In this document: positions 55,213 to 63,802 of the stretch, in pieces
Position numbering within the stretch: the stretch's first letter is position 1
Layout: each line of letters starts with the position of its first letter
Assembly (NCBI GenBank): GCA_022775105.1
Contig: JALFIX010000094.1
Span: forward strand, 1 to 64,000
Direction of reading: 5' to 3'
DNA: 64,000 nt
Origin: Prevotella sp.
GTDB lineage: Bacteria > Bacteroidota > Bacteroidia > Bacteroidales > Bacteroidaceae
Translations under genes and position numbers: made by a program
The notes under the pieces: generated by a model
Told to the model about the DNA's origin: nothing
Seen by the model: only the letters and a program-made list of their open reading frames with translations
Database searches by the model: none

Positions 55213-55235
55213 CGGGAAATAACTAAAAAGAATTT

Positions 55236-56648
55236 ATGATGAAGAAATTATTGATGTTACTGGCAGCAATACTTCTGCCTGCCACACTGCCGGCAAACGG
55301 CAACGGCGAAAAGTATATAACCCATAACGTGTCGGCTCCATTCGACATGCAGCCGATAAAGGAGTACGTGTTTCCCGAAAAACAGTTCCCGATAACAAAA
55401 TACGGGGCAAAACCGGGAGGGGAATTTGTAAATACCAAGGCTATCGCCAAAGCCATTAAGGCGTGCAACAAGTCGGGCGGCGGAGTCGTGGTAGTGCCCA
55501 AGGGAGAATGGTTTACAGGCCCTATCCACTTTATGAGCAATGTCAACCTGCTACTTGAGGAAGGGGCAACGTTGGTGTTCTCGGACAATCACCTGGATTA
55601 TCTGCCCGCCGTGCAGACTTCGTGGGAGGGACTGGAGTGTTTCAACTACTCGCCACTGATTTATGCCTTCGGATGTGACAACATCGCCATCACGGGCAAG
55701 GGAAAGCTTCAGCCCAAGATAAAAGGCTGGACCCCGTGGTTCAAGAGACCAAAGGAACATCTTGAGGCATCGAAACAACTGTATGAGTGGGCGGCTCATG
55801 ACACCCCCGTGGAGGAAAGACAGATGGCAGTGGGTAACAACAACATGCGTCCGCATCTCATACACTTCAACCGCTGCCGCAACATTCTCCTGGACGGTTT
55901 CCATATCAACGGTTCACCGTTCTGGACCATCCACCTGTTCCTTTGCGACGGAGGCATTGCGCGCAACCTGAATGTATATGCCCATAACCACAACAACGAC
56001 GGCATAGACCTCGAAATGACGAGCAACGTGCTGATTGAGGACTGCAAGTTTGACCAGGGCGACGATGCCATCGTCATCAAGTCGGGACGCAACAGGGACG
56101 CATGGCGCATAGGCAAACCCACTGAAAATGTGGTGGTAAGAAACTGCACGGTTGTCAAGGGGCATTGTCTCTTGGGCATTGGCAGCGAGATGAGCGGCGG
56201 TGTGCGCAACATACTGATGGAAAACTGCGTAGCCACCGACAGCGTGTTCAGGATGATGTATATGAAGACCAACCACCGCCGCGGCGGTTTCATCGACCAT
56301 ATCTATATGAGAAACTGCAAGGGCACGTGTGCCGGACGCATGTTTGAGATTGACACCGACGTGCTGTATCAGTGGAAGGATCTCGTACCGACCTACGAGA
56401 CGCGTATCACGTCAATCCACGACATCTATATGGAGGATTGCGAGATAGACCGCACCGACGCCATCTATGAGGTGAAGGGCGATGCCCGCAATCCAGTCCA
56501 CGACATCTTCCTGAAGAACCTGAAGATTGGCACTGTACATAAGTTCATCAGCAAGAGCAGCAATGCCTTCAACGTAGTGTCCGACAACGTGTCGTATTCA
56601 TACAACGGGCAAAATCACCTCACGACATCCTCAAAACGCATGAGATAA
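55236..56648 (+). CDS. Glycoside hydrolase family 28 (polygalacturonase-like)
   Basis: 470 aa; FPITKYGAKPGGEFVNTKAIAKAIKACNKSGGGVVVVPKGEWFTGPIHFMSNVNLLLEEGATLVFSD, NNDGIDLEMTSNVLIEDCKFDQGDDAIVIKSGRNRD. Confidence 0.96.
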   Translation: MMKKLLMLLAAILLPATLPANGNGEKYITHNVSAPFDMQPIKEYVFPEKQFPITKYGAKPGGEFVNTKAIAKAIKACNKSGGGVVVVPKGEWFTGPIHFMSNVNLLLEEGATLVFSDNHLDYLPAVQTSWEGLECFNYSPLIYAFGCDNIAITGKGKLQPKIKGWTPWFKRPKEHLEASKQLYEWAAHDTPVEERQMAVGNNNMRPHLIHFNRCRNILLDGFHINGSPFWTIHLFLCDGGIARNLNVYAHNHNNDGIDLEMTSNVLIEDCKFDQGDDAIVIKSGRNRDAWRIGKPTENVVVRNCTVVKGHCLLGIGSEMSGGVRNILMENCVATDSVFRMMYMKTNHRRGGFIDHIYMRNCKGTCAGRMFEIDTDVLYQWKDLVPTYETRITSIHDIYMEDCEIDRTDAIYEVKGDARNPVHDIFLKNLKIGTVHKFISKSSNAFNVVSDNVSYSYNGQNHLTTSSKRMR

Positions 56649-59467
56649 GTGTCATATTGGGTCTCATACGGATGGAAGGGGGCTGGCACCGTCTTCGGGG
56701 CGGCAAAGAGAGTGCGTAGCAGTTGCGGGGTCTTTGTCTTGTCTATGCGATAGAGATAGAAGTCGCCGCCCACTGTTCCCACTTTATTTGCAATAACAGG
56801 GAATGCGGTGCGGGCAAACTTCGGTCCTTCGCCCGACACTGCCGCATTGTATGTGAGTACGATACCGCGGTCGGTCTGTTCGAAGCTCACGTTGCCATTG
56901 TTGCATACGAGCAGCAGTCCGTCTCCGTTCCCGTCGGTCAGCATGGCAGCGTCAACACCCCTGCGGTTGCCCTCGAAATAGAGGTCACCCTGCTGCATTG
57001 CCCAAAAGCCGTAGCGTCCGGCACGATAACGTCCCGGATAGGTGGGCATCATGCCTTGTCCTATCCATTGCACACGGTCTATCTTCTTGTCGAGAAGGAA
57101 GGCTATGCCCAATTCCGAGAGGAAGGTGTCGGTGGTGTCGGGAGTCAGGGCGAAGGTATAGTGTGTGGCATTGCCTTCTTGCTCCGTCTTGATGTCCGTC
57201 TTGATTGTTCCTGCCGATGCTCCGTCGGCTGACAGTGTGAGCAGGTATTTTTCAAGTCGCTTGTCGCCCACCTTGAGTTTCTCTGCCAGTGTGGCTTTTC
57301 TTCCTGCCCTTACCATTACCCCTCCCTGTACCAATGATATAGGATTGTCTGTCTTGTTGGCTTCGCCTTCCTCCTTCGCGCCTCGGCATAGCCAAAGCAA
57401 GCTTTGTCTCTGCTCTCGGCTTGTCGTCGGTTCATCCAATCCGTCGAGCAGTCGTCTTGTGATGTCGGCAGGATTGATGCGTATGGCCTGACGGTTGAAC
57501 GTGTTGCCGTGGGCATCACTTATTTCAATGTTCAGGATGCAGATCTTGTCGGTGTCGGGAGATGTGGGCAGAGAGAGTGAATAGGTCGTTGTGGCATGTG
57601 GCTTGCAATCAGGCGAGAATGCTCCACTGCAGACGGTATCCCTGTCCTCGGTAAGTGTCCAGCTGAAGGAGGCATTGTCCTTGAGGTTCAGGAAGTCGAA
57701 TCTGTTGCGTATGTGCAACGGTATTTCCCTTTGTCCGTCAGTGATGTTTAATATACTGTCCGTCACTGCGGCGCGTGCGTAGTTGTGCTGCAGTTCGTAG
57801 TAGTTGGGCAATGGCGTGCGGTCGGCATAGAGCAGTCCGTCGGTTCCCTTGTTGCCGTACATCTCGAATCCTCCGGTCTTTGAGGTATATACCTTCTCCT
57901 CATAACCAAACATGTCTGTCCTTGGCTCGCAGGTGAAGGGCATTCCTTGGTCCACCCATTCCCATACGCTGCCGCCGGCGATACATGGTGTGCGCTCAAT
58001 GATTTCCCATTGGCGGTCGTGGTCTTCAAGCGAGATGCCGAGGGTGTGGCAATATTCAGTGAAGATGACGGGGCGGTCGGCTTTCTGATAGAAACATGCC
58101 AACTGGCTCGTAGTGGGATAGTGGGGAGCATAGATGTCCGCCACCTTAGGGAAATCGTAGTTGAAGTTGCGGAAGTAGCTGCCAATCTGCGGATAGCATA
58201 CGGGGCGACTTGGGTCAAGCTCTGCCTTTACATAGTCGCCCAAGCGCAGGCAGATGTCGGTAAGCGGATTCTCGTTGCCAAGGCTCCAGATGAGCACCGA
58301 GGCGTGGTTTTTGTCGCGGCGTATGGTGGCTTGCGCACGCTGCTGCAGCACTGGATAGAACTCGTCCTTCGACAGGTTCTTGTCGCCATAGCCGAAGGGC
58401 ACCTCGTCGATGACATAGAAGCCGAGTGAGTCGGCAAGCTCATAGAAGCGAGGTTCACGTGGATAGTGCGATGTGCGGATGTAGTTAATTGATGCCTCTT
58501 TCATCAGGCGCATGTCCTTAAGCGTCAGTTCGTCGCTGATTACCTTCGCCGTCTTGGGGTCGGTGCTGTGGCAGGTCACTCCGCGCAGTTTGATTGGCTG
58601 TCCGTTCAACTTCAGGATTTTCCCATCGATGGTCAGTTCCCTGAATCCGAACTTATGCTCGAATGTCTGCAAGGTTTTTCCCTTGCGGCTGAGTGTTGTG
58701 CGCAACGTATATAAATAAGGTGTCTCGGCAGTCCAGAGATTCGGGTTCGCCACCTTGTCCGTTCCCACCTTCTTTCCCTTGGCATCGAGGATGACATGGC
58801 TTACGGTGGTGCTCTTGTCGCCGTTGGCAACTTTCGTGTCAACACTCACTTCTCCGCTGTTCTTTGTCGTGATGGTAAGGTCGGAGAGATGTGTCTTGGG
58901 AATGGCGAAGAGGGTCACGTCGCGAAAAATACCGCATGGCGCCCAATCGTCGTTGTAGTCGAAGTCGCTGCCCGGGAAGCGTGTTATCACTCGCATGGCG
59001 AGCTGTTGCTTCTCCTTCTTCATGTTGATGAAGTCGGTGATGTCGAACATGGCGGTGTTGTAAGCCGAGCGCCATTCGCCCGCCTTCTTGCAGTTTATCC
59101 AGAGGTCGTAGCCATAGAGCACACCATCGAGGCGCATCACGATGCGCATTCCGCGCCATTGGTCAGGAATGTTAAACGCAGTGCGGTAGTAGCCGGTGAG
59201 TGCAGCAGGACTGTCATATTTCGGCTTGCAGAAACCGTTAGGTTCCCAGCAACCCGGGACAGGAATCTTACCCCAAGTACCGTCTTCCGTTGGTACAGCG
59301 GCATCTTCGCTGATACCTTTCACTACCTTTAGGCTCCATTGGCCGTTCAGGCTTTTCATCATCTTTCTGTCGGTTACAGGCAGAATGTCTTGAAAGCAGT
59401 CGCTCACCTGCGCATAGGCGCTTATGGCGACAAGGATTGTCAATAAGGATAAAATAATTCTTTTCAT
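56615..59467 (-). CDS. Glycoside hydrolase family 2 (beta-galactosidase-like)
   Basis: 950 aa; IPVPGCWEPNGF, LRGVTCHSTDPKT, MKEASINYIRTSHYPREPRFYELADSLGFYVIDEVPFGYGD, VLIWSLGNENPLTD. Confidence 0.94.
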   Translation of the reverse strand: MKRIILSLLTILVAISAYAQVSDCFQDILPVTDRKMMKSLNGQWSLKVVKGISEDAAVPTEDGTWGKIPVPGCWEPNGFCKPKYDSPAALTGYYRTAFNIPDQWRGMRIVMRLDGVLYGYDLWINCKKAGEWRSAYNTAMFDITDFINMKKEKQQLAMRVITRFPGSDFDYNDDWAPCGIFRDVTLFAIPKTHLSDLTITTKNSGEVSVDTKVANGDKSTTVSHVILDAKGKKVGTDKVANPNLWTAETPYLYTLRTTLSRKGKTLQTFEHKFGFRELTIDGKILKLNGQPIKLRGVTCHSTDPKTAKVISDELTLKDMRLMKEASINYIRTSHYPREPRFYELADSLGFYVIDEVPFGYGDKNLSKDEFYPVLQQRAQATIRRDKNHASVLIWSLGNENPLTDICLRLGDYVKAELDPSRPVCYPQIGSYFRNFNYDFPKVADIYAPHYPTTSQLACFYQKADRPVIFTEYCHTLGISLEDHDRQWEIIERTPCIAGGSVWEWVDQGMPFTCEPRTDMFGYEEKVYTSKTGGFEMYGNKGTDGLLYADRTPLPNYYELQHNYARAAVTDSILNITDGQREIPLHIRNRFDFLNLKDNASFSWTLTEDRDTVCSGAFSPDCKPHATTTYSLSLPTSPDTDKICILNIEISDAHGNTFNRQAIRINPADITRRLLDGLDEPTTSREQRQSLLWLCRGAKEEGEANKTDNPISLVQGGVMVRAGRKATLAEKLKVGDKRLEKYLLTLSADGASAGTIKTDIKTEQEGNATHYTFALTPDTTDTFLSELGIAFLLDKKIDRVQWIGQGMMPTYPGRYRAGRYGFWAMQQGDLYFEGNRRGVDAAMLTDGNGDGLLLVCNNGNVSFEQTDRGIVLTYNAAVSGEGPKFARTAFPVIANKVGTVGGDFYLYRIDKTKTPQLLRTLFAAPKTVPAPFHPYETQYDTYLMRFEDVVR

Positions 59468-59675
59468 ATTTTCTTAATTCTTTCCGCCGGGAAAACATAG
59501 AACTTGCGACTTGTGTCAAATATGCCACTCCATAATTGCGTGTTCCTGCGAGCAGTCGTCCGTTTTTCTCCGCAATGCTATATACACAATCCGACGGTAT
59601 GTTTTTGCCCTCATACTGGGTGTTGATTTGCCAAACTCCATTGGCATCAATGAACAAGTCAACGACTTTATTATG
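59464..59675 (-). pseudogene. C-terminal remnant of a beta-propeller-like secreted protein, with a 1-nt frameshift
   Basis: Minus-strand reading ...VVDLFIDANGVWQINTQYEGKNIPSDCVYSIAEKNGRLLAGTRNYGVAY(frameshift)FDTSRKFYVFPAERIKKI*; the final TGA (59466-59464) overlaps the ATG of the GH2 gene (59467-59465). Confidence 0.6.
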
Positions 59676-59909
59676 TTACTCAAAATCTTAGCCAAACTTC
59701 TTCTTATTAATTTTCGCCAAAAGTACAAAAAAAAATGAGATTTGGCAAATAATTTAATTATATTTTTCAACAAACCTCACTTTTTCACTACTTTTGGCTA
59801 ATTATCGCTACATACCTATTTATATTATCAGTTTCATCACCTTGAGTCTGAAAGACAAATAACAGGGGCGAATTGACAAATAATATAGTAAACATTACCA
59901 AAAACACTG

Positions 59910-59917
59910 TAATTTTG
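59910..59917 (+). promoter_or_regulatory. -7 element (TAATTTTG) upstream of SGNH hydrolase
   Basis: TAnnTTTG about 18 bp before ATG 59935. Confidence 0.55.
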
Positions 59918-59934
59918 CAGATAAATAAATACTA

Positions 59935-60612
59935 ATGACAATGAAAAGATTATTTTTTATCACGCTATTGTTGACCTTTGTGTCAATGACCAATGCACAG
60001 AGTGTGCCAATACTTAATATCATCGGTGACTCTTACGTGAAGAATCACAAAAGACCCGTTGAGGAGGCATGGCACTATAAAATGGCGCAGAAATTGGGTC
60101 TCACCTATAACAACTACGGGCGCAACGGCGGATGTGTGGCATTTGACCGCACACACGACGGCAAATACAATTTCGGTCCGGCAATGTACACCAAGACGGG
60201 ACAGATGGACCCTGCTGCCGATTATGTAATCATCATCGGAGGACACAATGATGCGTTCAAGGTGAAAGACAACAAGGACTCGCTCATTATGTTCAGAGAC
60301 TCACTGACACTGCTGATTACCAACATCAGGACACAGTGCCCCCATGCAAAAATTGGTTACGTCACTCCATGGTATTGTGATTATCCCGGATTCAAGCAGG
60401 TGTGCAAGACAATCCTGAAGGTTTGCAAGCAGCATGGTGTTCCTGTATTGAACAATTATCGCAAGGGTTCAATAATAAAGGTGCGCGACGAAGAGTTCCG
60501 CAAGAAGTATTTCCAAGGACCAAAAGACACTGCCCATTTGAATAACGCAGGACACAACCTCTTTTTGCCCGTAGGCATGGAATGGTTTTTGAAGAATATG
60601 AAGGATTTTTAA
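59935..60612 (+). CDS. SGNH/GDSL hydrolase family protein
   Basis: 225 aa; signal peptide; PILNIIGDSYVKNHKRPVEEAWHY, VIIIGGHNDAFKV, DTAHLNNAGHNLFL. Confidence 0.85.
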   Translation: MTMKRLFFITLLLTFVSMTNAQSVPILNIIGDSYVKNHKRPVEEAWHYKMAQKLGLTYNNYGRNGGCVAFDRTHDGKYNFGPAMYTKTGQMDPAADYVIIIGGHNDAFKVKDNKDSLIMFRDSLTLLITNIRTQCPHAKIGYVTPWYCDYPGFKQVCKTILKVCKQHGVPVLNNYRKGSIIKVRDEEFRKKYFQGPKDTAHLNNAGHNLFLPVGMEWFLKNMKDF

Positions 60613-60817
60613 TTACTCGACTTTCTGAAGTGGATTTTGAACCACAGAGTTTAAGAGATTAGGAGTTATTGTATTATTCAACACCAAAGGGCATTGGACT
60701 GCTTGATTTTCTGAATGCCATAAATAACGAATGTTAAATAGCTTGTTAATATCCCCCTTTGAGGATAATAAACATTAAAAACGTGCAATATCTCACGTTT
60801 TTCATAGGAAAAATGTG

Positions 60818-60825
60818 TAATTTTG
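60818..60825 (+). promoter_or_regulatory. -7 element (TAATTTTG) upstream of DUF4143 remnant
   Basis: TAnnTTTG 17 bp before ATG 60842. Confidence 0.5.
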
Positions 60826-60841
60826 CCACAAATTCATAGGA

Positions 60842-61262
60842 ATGGAAATTGCAAGAGATATATTTAACGACCTGAAGGCTTGGAAAGAGAACGTCTGCAC
60901 AGTCTGCAATGTCGGGTAACAGACTATTCACCGAGTTCAAGGGTATATTGTCTGAAAACTATGTCTTACAGTCATTAAGACGGCAATTTGGCGACAGTAT
61001 TTTTTACTGGACATCAGGCAATACAGCAGAAGTAGAATTTGTCTTGCAGATGGATAATGGCATAGTGCCTGTGGAGGTAAAGTCTGATAATAATGTCAAG
61101 GCAAAGAGCCTGTCCATTTACCGCAAGACCTATTCTCCGTCCTTGTCTTTGCGCTTTTCCACAAGGAATATCCGTAAGGATGATGACCTTCTGAACTTAC
61201 CTCTATATCTTGCCGACAGGATATCGGATATACATAGCATAACATCATCCTTAATTAAATAA
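60842..61262 (+). pseudogene. AAA ATPase with DUF4143 C-terminal domain, internally deleted and frameshifted
   Basis: N-terminal MEIARDIFNDLKAWKEN (60842) followed within 20 codons by the out-of-frame C-terminal DUF4143-like segment GNRLFTEFKGILSENYVLQSLRRQFGDSIFYWTSGNTAEVEFVLQMDNGIVPVEVKSDNNVKAKSLSIYRKTY; the Walker A/B ATPase core is missing. Confidence 0.75.
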
Positions 61263-61326
61263 TGAAAAAACTTGATTACGGTAAGTATATCTATCAAATC
61301 ATAAATGATAAGGTCATGGGCTAAAA

Positions 61327-61394
61327 TAAGGTTATTAACCTTGCGCCACTAAGATTAATAATCTTACGTCTGCAAGGTTAATAACCTTAGTGGC
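61327..61394. repeat. Cluster of three short palindromes forming a nested hairpin
   Basis: aaggttattaacctt, aagattaataatctt, aaggttaataacctt with flanking gccacta (61345-61351) / tagtggc (61388-61394). Confidence 0.75.
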
Positions 61395-61471
61395 ATAGAT
61401 GTTAATATCCTTTTTCTCGATAAAAACATCACTTTTTCTACGATTTACTTGCATCTTACCTTTTTATTTAT

Positions 61472-61479
61472 TATATTTG
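61472..61479 (+). promoter_or_regulatory. -7 element (TATATTTG) upstream of HU-like gene
   Basis: TAnnTTTG about 45 bp before ATG 61524. Confidence 0.5.
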
Positions 61480-61523
61480 CACCGCATTTTCTTAAGTATA
61501 AATAATAAAAAGGAACAATCAGT

Positions 61524-61967
61524 ATGAAATATACCCTCGTAATGCGTGGACACCCACGTTATCCTGAGCGCGGCAAGAAGGCATACGCCTGCGCACAATA
61601 TGAGAAGACCTTGTCGATAGACGAACTCTTGGACTACATCACCCTCCATGGCTCAGCCTTCAGAAAAGGCGACTACAAGGCTGTCATCTCCACCATTGCC
61701 GAAGCCATGGCTGAGAAGATGGCTGAAGGCTACAAGATTGACCTCGCCGAGATGGGCAAGTTCTACCCCACTCTCGAGTGTGAGGGAGCCGAAACCATGG
61801 ACGACTTCAATCCCGACAAGCACATCAAGGCTGTAAATGTCAACTGGGAACCAGGCGATGACTTCAAGAACCTGAAACGAAAGACCACATTCCGTGAAGA
61901 CCTCACAAGGCGAATGCAGAAAGAGGCCTTGAAGGTTGACATGGAGAGATGGGATAATGCCGAGTAA
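61524..61967 (+). CDS. HU-like (DNABII) DNA-binding protein
   Basis: 147 aa; TLSIDELLDYITLHGSAFRKGDYKAVISTIAEAMAEKMAEGYKIDLAEMGKFYPTLECEGA. Confidence 0.8.
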   Translation: MKYTLVMRGHPRYPERGKKAYACAQYEKTLSIDELLDYITLHGSAFRKGDYKAVISTIAEAMAEKMAEGYKIDLAEMGKFYPTLECEGAETMDDFNPDKHIKAVNVNWEPGDDFKNLKRKTTFREDLTRRMQKEALKVDMERWDNAE

Positions 61968-62169
61968 GAATCTTTATTATATGGATATAAACCATGACAA
62001 ATTGTCACGCTTTGAAACTTCGTGCTGCCGATGGCAAGAGAAAAGCCTCCGACTATCTGTTACCGCCAGAAGAAAGCGGGGACGATTACGAATAGAATAA
62101 TATAAAATAAATAAAAAAATGACACTAAAAAGAACAAAATCATAATAATGACATAAGTACAATATCATT

Positions 62170-62190
62170 ATTCCAACAACTTGTTGGAAT
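62170..62190. promoter_or_regulatory. 21-bp palindrome, candidate operator
   Basis: attccaacaa-c-ttgttggaat, perfect 10-bp arms, 46 bp upstream of ATG 62237. Confidence 0.55.
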
Positions 62191-62236
62191 TATTGTGTTA
62201 GTTCACAACGAATGTACATAATAAAACTGTTAGGTT

Positions 62237-63703
62237 ATGAACATAGACATAAAAAGCATATTGGCAAGCGGCGAGCGCGTGACGCTTGAATGCAAGAAAG
62301 CACAGCATAGTGTCCCTAATTCTCTGTGGGACACCTACTCTGCCTTTTCCAACACATACGGAGGAACCATCATGCTTGGTGTGGTGGAGCATACGGAAGA
62401 GAAAGATAAGTCAAAACGGTTTGAAATCGTGGGGGTGGAGGATGCCGACAAGATACGCAAGGACTTGTGGAATACCATCAACAGCAAGGAGAAGGTCAAT
62501 GTGAACCTGCTCCGTGATGAAGATGTGCAGGTCGTGGATGTTGAAGGCAAGAGCGTTGTTGTTGTCAATGTGCCGCGTGCGGAATCCTCTATACGCCCTG
62601 TTTATATCAACAACAATCTTTCACGTGGCACATTCAAGCGCAACCATGAAGGTGATTATCATTGCACCGAACAGGAGTTGAAGATGATGCTCCGTGATGC
62701 CAATGAGGCAGGTAATGACAGGATGATATTGGAATATTATACGATGGACGACATTGATATTCCAACATTGGAGAGTTACCGCATCATGTTCAAGACGGAC
62801 AATCCCGACCACGTATGGAATGACCTTGACCATAAAGAGTTTTTGATGCAATTAGGCGGATATGCCTTTGACAGGAAAGAAAGAATAGAAGGTCTCACAA
62901 TGGCAGGATTAATGATGTTTGGCAAGGGATTGCCCATTCGTGACAGATTTGACAATCTGCGGATGGACTATATCGACAAGTCACATCTTATCGGTGAACA
63001 GCGGTATAGTGACCGCCTTACTTACGACGGCAGGTGGGAGAACAACCTATATAACTTTGTGCGGATGGTACTGCCGAAGTTAACGATTGACCTGCCCCGA
63101 CCATTCCGAATGGAGGGAGTAATACGTAAGGATGACACTTTGCAACATAAGGCTGTGAGAGAAGCTGTTACGAACATGATTATCCACGCTGACCTGATGC
63201 TCAATGGTATCCTGAGAATTGAGAAATATGATGACCGCATCGTTCTCACCAATCCCGGTTTGCTCAAACTCCCGATAGAGCAGATATATCAAGGAGGTGA
63301 GTCAAAGGCCCGTAACCAAAGGATGCAGAATATGTTCCGCATGATTGGTTATGGAGAGAACCTCGGTTCAGGTTTTCCACTAATCTTGAACGCATGGAAC
63401 GAAAAGCATTGGATGAGGCCTGAATTGGTTGAACAGCCAGAACTGATGCAGGTGAAACTGACCCTCTATTTTGAGAATGACCCTGTAAATGACCCTGTAA
63501 ATGACCCTGTAAAACTAACAGATAGGCAGAACATGATACTGCAAATGTTCGATGAAGACAAGACATTAAGCAAGGAACGTTTGTGTGAAAAAATGGGATT
63601 ATCTAAAGCTACTATTAAACGCGAAATCGCATATCTGAAAAGTATTGGCAAGCTAAAAAGAATAGGTAGCGACAAGACTGGATATTGGTTAGTTGAAAAA
63701 TGA
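62237..63703 (+). CDS. ATP-binding protein with AlbA_2/Schlafen-type N-terminal domain and C-terminal winged HTH
   Basis: 488 aa; ESKKAQ-like LECKKAQHSVPNSLWDTYSAFSNTYGGTIMLGVVE, HKAVREAVTNMIIHADL, C-terminal HTH LSKERLCEKMGLSKATIKREIAYLKSIGKLKRIGSDKTGYWLV. Confidence 0.9.
   Translation: MNIDIKSILASGERVTLECKKAQHSVPNSLWDTYSAFSNTYGGTIMLGVVEHTEEKDKSKRFEIVGVEDADKIRKDLWNTINSKEKVNVNLLRDEDVQVVDVEGKSVVVVNVPRAESSIRPVYINNNLSRGTFKRNHEGDYHCTEQELKMMLRDANEAGNDRMILEYYTMDDIDIPTLESYRIMFKTDNPDHVWNDLDHKEFLMQLGGYAFDRKERIEGLTMAGLMMFGKGLPIRDRFDNLRMDYIDKSHLIGEQRYSDRLTYDGRWENNLYNFVRMVLPKLTIDLPRPFRMEGVIRKDDTLQHKAVREAVTNMIIHADLMLNGILRIEKYDDRIVLTNPGLLKLPIEQIYQGGESKARNQRMQNMFRMIGYGENLGSGFPLILNAWNEKHWMRPELVEQPELMQVKLTLYFENDPVNDPVNDPVKLTDRQNMILQMFDEDKTLSKERLCEKMGLSKATIKREIAYLKSIGKLKRIGSDKTGYWLVEK
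63480..63515 (+). repeat. In-frame 12-bp tandem repeat coding NDPV x3
   Basis: aatgaccctgta repeated three times. Confidence 0.9.
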
Positions 63704-63704
63704 G

Positions 63705-63793
63705 TTTGAACTTATAAGGATTTCTTATCAGTTGTTCGGAATGTCCGAACAACTGATATATCTTAATCAACAAGAAAAACTTGTAAGTTCAAA
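63705..63793. other. Nested inverted repeat directly after the stop codon of the ATP-binding protein
   Basis: Inner 15-bp perfect stem tatcagttgttcgga-atg-tccgaacaactgata (63726-63758); outer arms tttgaacttataag (63705-63718) / cttgtaagttcaaa (63780-63793), 14 bp with one mismatch. Confidence 0.8.
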
Positions 63794-63802
63794 GGGTAAG
63801 TA

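Noticed and set aside
59268-59657. 129-aa ORF as an intact gene
   Set aside because: Most of its length is antisense-free but out of frame with the GH2 start; only the first ~45 residues are meaningful and they belong to a frameshifted remnant.
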